The notes below the pieces were generated by a model. That model was given only the letters and a program-made list of their open reading frames with translations. It searched no databases and was not told where the DNA came from. Below are positions 58,501-64,000 of a stretch of 64,000 bases of DNA, piece after piece. The stretch comes from Phalacrocorax aristotelis (lineage: Eukaryota; Chordata; Aves; Suliformes; Phalacrocoracidae). The stretch covers positions 77,816,830-77,880,829 of the forward strand of contig NC_134279.1 in NCBI RefSeq assembly GCF_949628215.1, written 5' to 3'. The number at the start of each line of letters is the position of its first letter. The first letter of the stretch is position 1. The position numbers and the translations under genes are program-made.

Positions 58501-61500
58501 TGTGTGTATGCAAGAATTGTCAGTCTGGTTCGGCAGTTCCAGTCTGAGATATCCAGACCCCTGGAGGTCCAGGAACTCCTCCACGGTGCCTGCAGAGGTT
58601 AAACGAGCAAAGGAAGCCTGACAGTACTGTAAAGAGTCCGCGCACTTGCTGGAAGGTTTTTAGGGATCCACAAAGATACAAAGGTTCAAGAGCCCTGGTC
58701 TATTAATTAAGCTTATGTACTTTTGCTAGAACCCTTTGTAACGAACAGCTATGTTGCAAACTATCCTGCAATAGATAAAGCAGAAGTAAAAATACTCGGA
58801 CAATTCTTATTTATAAATACAATTAATTATAAATGGGCTGGTGAGTTATTTAGAAGCATGGAGAAAAATCCCACTTACTCCAGATAATGCCAATAACTTT
58901 CTACATGACTGCCTGTACTTTTATTAATTCTGAGACATCTCACACTCTTTATTATTCAGCACTCTGCTGACAAAACTGAATTTCCGCAGAGTTGCTCTTT
59001 CCTAAGAGCTCACAACTGGTTCAGAATCCATCCATATGGATTAAAGATGTCTGGAGTTGTTTTCTTTTCTGAGAAAGAGACCGTGATCAAAATAGGCAAA
59101 GGCAGAAGACTACATCCATTCAAACATGCAAAAATTAACCACTTCAAAATTACCTGCGGTTTCTCAAAGGAGGTGGGGGTGATCTATGCACCAATCTGAA
59201 CAGCTCAGTTAAGCTACCAGTTAAGTCAGAGGTTGAGAATAAATGAGCTTCTGTAGTGAATTAACACACACATGCAGGCGATATGAGAACTATTACATTC
59301 TACCTGATGGTATTCTGCACTCTTGACTGGATATGAAGATTCTCAAGAAGAATACTGAAAGTTAAAGTTGGGTATCCTACGTTAAATGATCCTAAAGGGC
59401 TACTGGAAAAGACACAAATACTGAACAACTTATTTTAAAAGAATTGAGTGTTTCTACTTAATTTTCTTGTAGCGAGAACAACTGATCACCTGGCAAAATT
59501 AAAAAGGCAAATATGAAAAATACTCATCCTACACGCAAGCAAAAGAACAAACGAACAACCACCAAAATCCTGTAGGCACATCCCTTGCTCTTGTGACTAC
59601 ATCGCTTGAAGAAGAAGTTGAGATGCAGAATGGACTGCAACATTTCATGCCCATAATAATGTCCTTTGCACGCCTACCAGGCATGAGCAAAACACTTGTC
59701 CTCCTGATTCAATGCCAGGAAGAAGGTTCCCTTTACTTCTCTCTACCACTATGCTGCAGTAGGGACTTAAAATAAAAATTTACATTAATTTAGATTTTAA
59801 CTTCATTCAAAGAGGATTTTTACCTGTAGATCATTTACTGCATGCTTTTAAAAAAGCGATAATGACTACTGCATGTTGCAGGCTTCTAGAGACTAACCAG
59901 AGAGCATGAGCCATAGCAGGGTCTGGAAAAGCAAGAACATTACTCCTCTACCAACAAAAGAAGCAGCTCTACAAACTACCACTTGTCCTCCTTGCCAGCC
60001 AAAGAAGTGCACAACAGCAGCTGGCAAGCAAGAAGAAAGGCATAAAAGGAAAGGTGATGAGATCATGAGCTAATAGGAGAGAGAACATGCTGCTGTCTGT
60101 GGCTCTAAGGAAGCTCCACAGAGGGCACCTGTGAACAGCTACACTGGCAAACAAATTATCACTGAACTTGGACGCTTTGCACGTGGATTTCCAGTAAAGA
60201 AACAAAGCACTGTTTCCTTCTGTGTGGACTTTGACTTTCGTCAAAGAATTCATCTTACTGGCTCTAAATGATAAATTCACATCCAATTTTGTGTCAAACC
60301 TACCAAGAAACAGTAATTGTTTCCTCTTTTCCCTTTGATTCTCTGCAGACTGTGATGGCTATCACATTACCAGCCTGTGCCACCCCAGGAATTTCATTTA
60401 CATGCACTGGAAAATAAAAATCATCTTCAGAGTCCCCATCCTCCCATACATCATCATAAAGTCTTCAAAACCATCTCAACCAACAGCCACTGTGCTAGCT
60501 GAGCCAGAACCATTCCTCTCCTTCCACTGCTCTCCAGCAGCCCCCATGGAACAGAGATTCGGGGTCAGGGTCCTGAAAAGGATCTGGGGATCCTTTCTGC
60601 TTCCCAGGAATGCCCCAACCTTGTCTGCGGTGAGGCACCCTCACTCTCATACCGTCCCCTGCCTAAGCACCAAGCTGAATAATTAGCTGTAAAGGAGCTC
60701 CATCCACTCCAAAGGATGCCTAATGGTAAAGGGGAACGGGCAGGGGAGGCTAATCAAGAATTAGAATGGGGAAGTGATGATAAAAAAAACCAGGTCTGCA
60801 GGGATGAGATCGAAGAAAAGAGCATGGGGAAACGTGTGACAGGACACAAAGAATCCAGCTCAGGAGCCATCCAGACAGGAGTTATGGTGGGGAAGGGAGC
60901 AAATGAAATCTCAAAGTGATGAAAACCCAAAAGGCGAGAATGAAAAAAAGGAAATTTGACATGTCTAGTGGTTTTTATTGTGGAAACAGACAAATAGCAT
61001 TCAGCAAGTAAATTATTCAGTAAATTCCGCTAATTTTTTTTCCACAGCTATTGTGACCAACTGAATAGCTGTGCAGATAATCCCAGAATGATGACAACAT
61101 TCATCACACTAGAAATATCAAAACGCAGCCTATCTGATCTGCTATTATGAAGCTAGCTGAAAAAATATTACGATTAAAATTCTGCACAAACAGACAACAG
61201 AGAACTACCATATTTTACTCTTTTGAGCTGCACAGGGAGGAGGGAAAGTTTTTCAAGGCATATTCATGCTCATATTTGTCAACTAGCTTGGAGATGTGTA
61301 AACTTCATTTCAACGCCCTGTCTCTGCTTGAAGCATCACCTTCGGTATGATTTAAACCCGAAACTTAGATTCAATAAACTCCAAATAGGTCTTTCCCAAA
61401 ACACAAATGCCATTTCAACTGCGAAGGCAATCTGTCCTCTCATTGTCTATTCTAGGGTGAGATCTGATGTGGTGACAGTGCCAGTCTAGTAACAGGAAGT

Positions 61501-62586
61501 CATTAAATCTTGATAATCCATTTAAATAGAAAACATGAAGTGAGGAGACCAGACAAACCAGGCAGGAGAGCTGTCAACTGAACAATTAATTGTCTGGTGG
61601 AGAATTCTGATTGCCTGATGTGGCTGTTAGCAGACAACTTAAGCCTGGAAAAAAAAATTCTCTTATACAATAGAGAAGCTGATGCAGAAAAGCATTTTTA
61701 CATTTTGGTCTAGGTTACTTATGTTCTCAAGAGTGATGATAAATTGTTTCAGAATCCCATTTGCAAAAGTCTTTCTTTCTTTTCCTAAATGTTCTCTTAT
61801 TCTCACGCAGCCCTGGGGAAGCACACTCTAAAATCGGTGGGCCCACAAGGTTTGGGGGAAGGTTAACTTTAAGCTACTGGAATATGTTGTAGCAGCAGCC
61901 TGCTAGCCTGGGAAGCAGATCCTGAGATCTTGCTGCTGTGAAGAGGCAACAGAGATTTTAAGAGCGCTCTGAGCCCCTTAAATAAACAGAAGCTTAACCT
62001 GGTTGGGTCTGAGCATGTAATGCAACGAAAAGGAAGAGCAACACCAGAGCCACCTCTTCTGTGCCAGCTGGGAGCACCTACACTAAATGCACCCACTTCA
62101 CCCATTACACAAGCTCTTACAATATCAGGGCCAAGCACTTACATAGTCTGTGTACTTGAGCGTGTACTGCTTTGCTTGTTTTCTGGTTCTAAAGTACCTG
62201 GTTTTCAAAAAGTGATCTGCAGAATAACAGGTTTTTTTCTTCCTGTCTGTGTAGGAAGCCTGTCACTTCCAGCCTTTCTTGTTTTATTGAACAGATTTAT
62301 TCTTTATGATCTCCCTGATGTAGTTTATCTTTGCTACCATCTCTCTGTTGCACGCTTTCACTACTAGTTACCTACCCTCATAAACTCCTTTGAAACACAT
62401 TTTGGATGTGATAAACATATAAAAATAAATGATCAGACTTCTATACCTGTACCAGCCAGATCCCATCTTTTGTGTCTTCTACAAGCTCATAGAAGTGCAT
62501 TTCACCACTAAAGTTTGTACTGGAAACCGATTCAGACGCCTCTTCCTCCTTGAGAGCAGAATAAAGCTCTCCTTCCATGAGGTCTC
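47927..62586 (-). CDS. RNF103: RNF103 (KF-1), ER membrane RING-H2 E3 ubiquitin ligase; N-terminal exon outside window
   Basis: An E3 ubiquitin ligase of the ER membrane linked to ER-associated degradation (family knowledge). Coding exons in the window, in transcript order: 62586-62447, 51748-51633, 49505-47927. Together they encode 611 codons plus TAG, joined in correct phase, against 685 aa in human, so about 75 N-terminal residues (signal/first membrane segment) lie beyond 64000. Visible parts: a lumenal-type region (NDRSPLVGKVHWEKMVKKVS), hydrophobic membrane segments (LFVLSLVLVNLMAWMDLFI; FVVLISTLGTYNSLLIISWL), an acidic Ser-rich linker, and a C-terminal RING-H2. The RING keeps all ligands: CxxC, CGHVFHQNC and CPVC. 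Confidence 0.97.
49506..51632 (-). other. RNF103: RNF103 intron
   Basis: 2.1 kb intron. A 145-codon plus-strand ORF at 50280-50717 has no recognised similarity. A (TA)n run lies at 51287-51301. No repeat family recognised. Confidence 0.72.
51287..51301. repeat. Short (TA)n microsatellite
   Basis: TATATATATATATAT run in an RNF103 intron. Confidence 0.85.
51633..51748 (-). CDS. RNF103: RNF103 coding exon
   Basis: Encodes VVANDRSPLVGKVHWEKMVK and KVSRFGIRTGTFNCSSDP, matching human VIANDRSPLVGKIHWEKMVK. Phase 0 in, phase 2 out; donor GTATGT. Confidence 0.96.
51749..62446 (-). other. RNF103: Long RNF103 intron
   Basis: 10.7 kb intron, AT-rich. The only element I recognise is the decayed CR1-like LINE at about 54099-55640. 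From 55700 to 62446 I see no repeat family, RNA gene or exon; the short ORFs are scattered and unlike known proteins. Confidence 0.7.
54099..55640 (+). repeat. Decayed CR1/L3-like LINE, ORF2 fragment with RT motif
   Basis: A plus-strand frame at 54099-54521 reads VEEAWKCFKSELLELSGFYI, then GKKLSIPALLPSKHFQKDVR, the linker between endonuclease and reverse transcriptase in CR1-clade ORF2. Further on, 55237-55266 reads FVDDIKLGS, a changed form of the catalytic FADDTKLG motif. Frames are broken between these points and the 3' end is not clear. It is an ancient, inactive copy, antisense to RNF103. Confidence 0.72.
62447..62586 (-). CDS. RNF103: RNF103 coding exon (first in window for this gene)
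   Basis: Encodes (G)DLMEGELYSALKEEEASES, VSSTNFSGEMHFYELVEDTK and DGIWLVQ, essentially as in human. The first two bases complete a Gly codon begun in the missing upstream exon; it leaves at phase 0 with donor GTATAG. Confidence 0.95.
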
Positions 62587-64000
62587 CTGAAAAAGAGGCA
62601 ATTGGATACATTCAGTTAAAATGACACTTGAGAAAGACCCCTTCATAAATTCCAGTAACAGTTTAACTAACTGTATTTTACATGGCTGCTCGAAGAACCT
62701 TTTCAGTACTAAGGTAGCTAAACTTTAAAAGATAATTCTATTAGTGACATGACTATGAACAATTTGACTTCAGCTGTCAGACCACAGGAGACATTAATGC
62801 TATGCTTCTGATTACACAGAGGTACCACACATGCAACCAAACGCACAAAATAAATTAACACCTTCTAAGCCTCACTCCTGAAAAGAACAATATTCAGTGG
62901 CCAAGAGCAATTTTAATTCATGTATCTTTGCTTTCATTTCACAGGACTAATTTTGCAGCTACCAACTTCTTAACACTGATAATTCAGACAGACTTTCACA
63001 ATTCTAATCAATAATTTTGTACAAAAACCCCGTATTGATTGTCCCATTCCAATAAAAAAAATCTCAGGTAGAATAATTTAGCTGTTGGCTTCTGTTTGCA
63101 CAGTTGGAAAGAGTTCCCATGAACTCCAGTCCTAGCGACATAAAGAGCTTACAGTAAAATCATCTGATAATGTTTCCTTTGTAATCTCATTTCCTTCTCA
63201 TGTCTTGTTTCACAATCATTACAAACGCTGCTAATGGCAACTAGCATTCTAGTAACTAATCTATTAAGCTTGAAGAAATTAAGTCTTGTCCAAAAAGGTT
63301 GTTTCAGTCAAAATAGAAAATAAAAAAAGCGTTGCAGCTGAAACCCTTGCTGGGTTTCCAAAAGTATTCACAGAACTTAGGAAGAAAAATTATGGAAAAA
63401 TGCTGTAAAGCCTGTTGGTATAAGAAGTGTTTCCATGACATTTAAGAAGTCATTAATACAGTTTGTTTGGTGTTAAACACTTCCCTGCAACATTTGCAGC
63501 CCAAACATCATGACATCATGGAATTACCTGACAGCCAAGGAGTAAAAGTGATTGGAAACAAAAGTGAAATCGCCTAATGCTTTTTACTGTTGGAGCAGCA
63601 AGGCAAATAAGCACCATAAATAATGAACGATAAAAGCAAATTAGATTTAAAAGTCCAGCATTAAAATCAATTATTTAAAAGGAGTTTGCATTTTTAAGGT
63701 TATGGAACTCCCTATATTCATCCAAACCCTTTTCTTTTTCTGTCCGGACACTGGAGCCCCTCACTGTGTATCCCGATCACCGGGGTTTCTCTCCCCAGTA
63801 CCAGCAGCCCTTCGATCATCGATGTGAAAGCAGCTACTCACGTTTTCCTGCCTGGCTGGCGGCACCGCTGTTACATCAGCCCCACCTCTGCGCCCCTGGG
63901 GCCAGCTCCCCCCGGCCACTCCAGGCAGCATCCTTGGTTTCACGAGTCTCCTGCCATTCCTTACACCTCTGTTGCTCTTCACCCCTCGCTATCCATGACC
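62587..64000 (-). other. RNF103: RNF103 intron (upstream part outside window)
   Basis: AT-rich intron up to about 63730, then a GC-richer patch at 63740-63960. I checked the minus strand for the RNF103 N-terminal exon (starting MWLKLFF in human) and did not find it. Confidence 0.65.

Noticed and set aside
63700-64000. RNF103 N-terminal exon
   Set aside because: No reading on the minus strand matches the expected hydrophobic N-terminus; the exon must lie further right.

Overview
This window is vertebrate nuclear DNA, almost certainly from a bird. It holds multi-exon genes with GT-AG introns, many copies of the avian LINE CR1 in both orientations, an avian-type endogenous retrovirus LTR, and a compact CpG-island promoter. 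Three conserved genes are present in the order KDM3A (+), CHMP3 (-), RNF103 (-). This is the same order as on human chromosome 2p11.2. I identified the genes by reading exons and matching protein motifs from memory of the human proteins. No database search was possible, and the species cannot be named.

Region 1-25604 is the 3' four-fifths of KDM3A (JMJD1A), a JmjC histone H3K9 mono/di-demethylase. I placed 22 coding exons. Every intron phase joins correctly, giving 1182 codons plus a stop, which corresponds to about human residue 152 to the C-terminus. The N-terminal exons lie to the left of the window. The zinc finger, the LXXLL coactivator motif and the iron-binding His-x-Asp...His triad are intact. 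One intron is GC-AG, and another is only 87 nt, in frame and free of stops.

Region 25605-28993 is where KDM3A and CHMP3 converge tail to tail. It holds both 3' UTRs and two places where poly(A) hexamers face each other on opposite strands.

Region 28994-43801 is the complete CHMP3 gene (VPS24, an ESCRT-III subunit) on the minus strand: six coding exons, 218 aa. Its introns carry several CR1 pieces and a probable solo ERV LTR. The gene starts in a CpG island (about 43.3-44.3 kb) with NRF1-, ETS-, Sp1- and CCAAT-like sites and a perfect Kozak context.

Region 43802-47926 is intergenic. It holds a cluster of GATA motifs that could be a conserved enhancer, another CR1 copy, and the RNF103 3' UTR.

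Region 47927-64000 is the 3' part of RNF103 (KF-1), an ER membrane RING-H2 ubiquitin ligase, also on the minus strand. The large last exon carries the membrane segments and the RING. Two upstream exons are present, and the N-terminal exon lies beyond 64000. The long intron 51749-62446 contains an old, decayed CR1-like LINE that still shows reverse-transcriptase motifs.

The two minus-strand genes both serve membrane protein turnover: ER ubiquitination (RNF103) and ESCRT-III sorting (CHMP3). In human they also give a named read-through transcript, and the exon phases here would allow one. I saw no bacterial, phage, CRISPR or otherwise novel multi-gene system. The points of interest are splicing and genome-architecture details.
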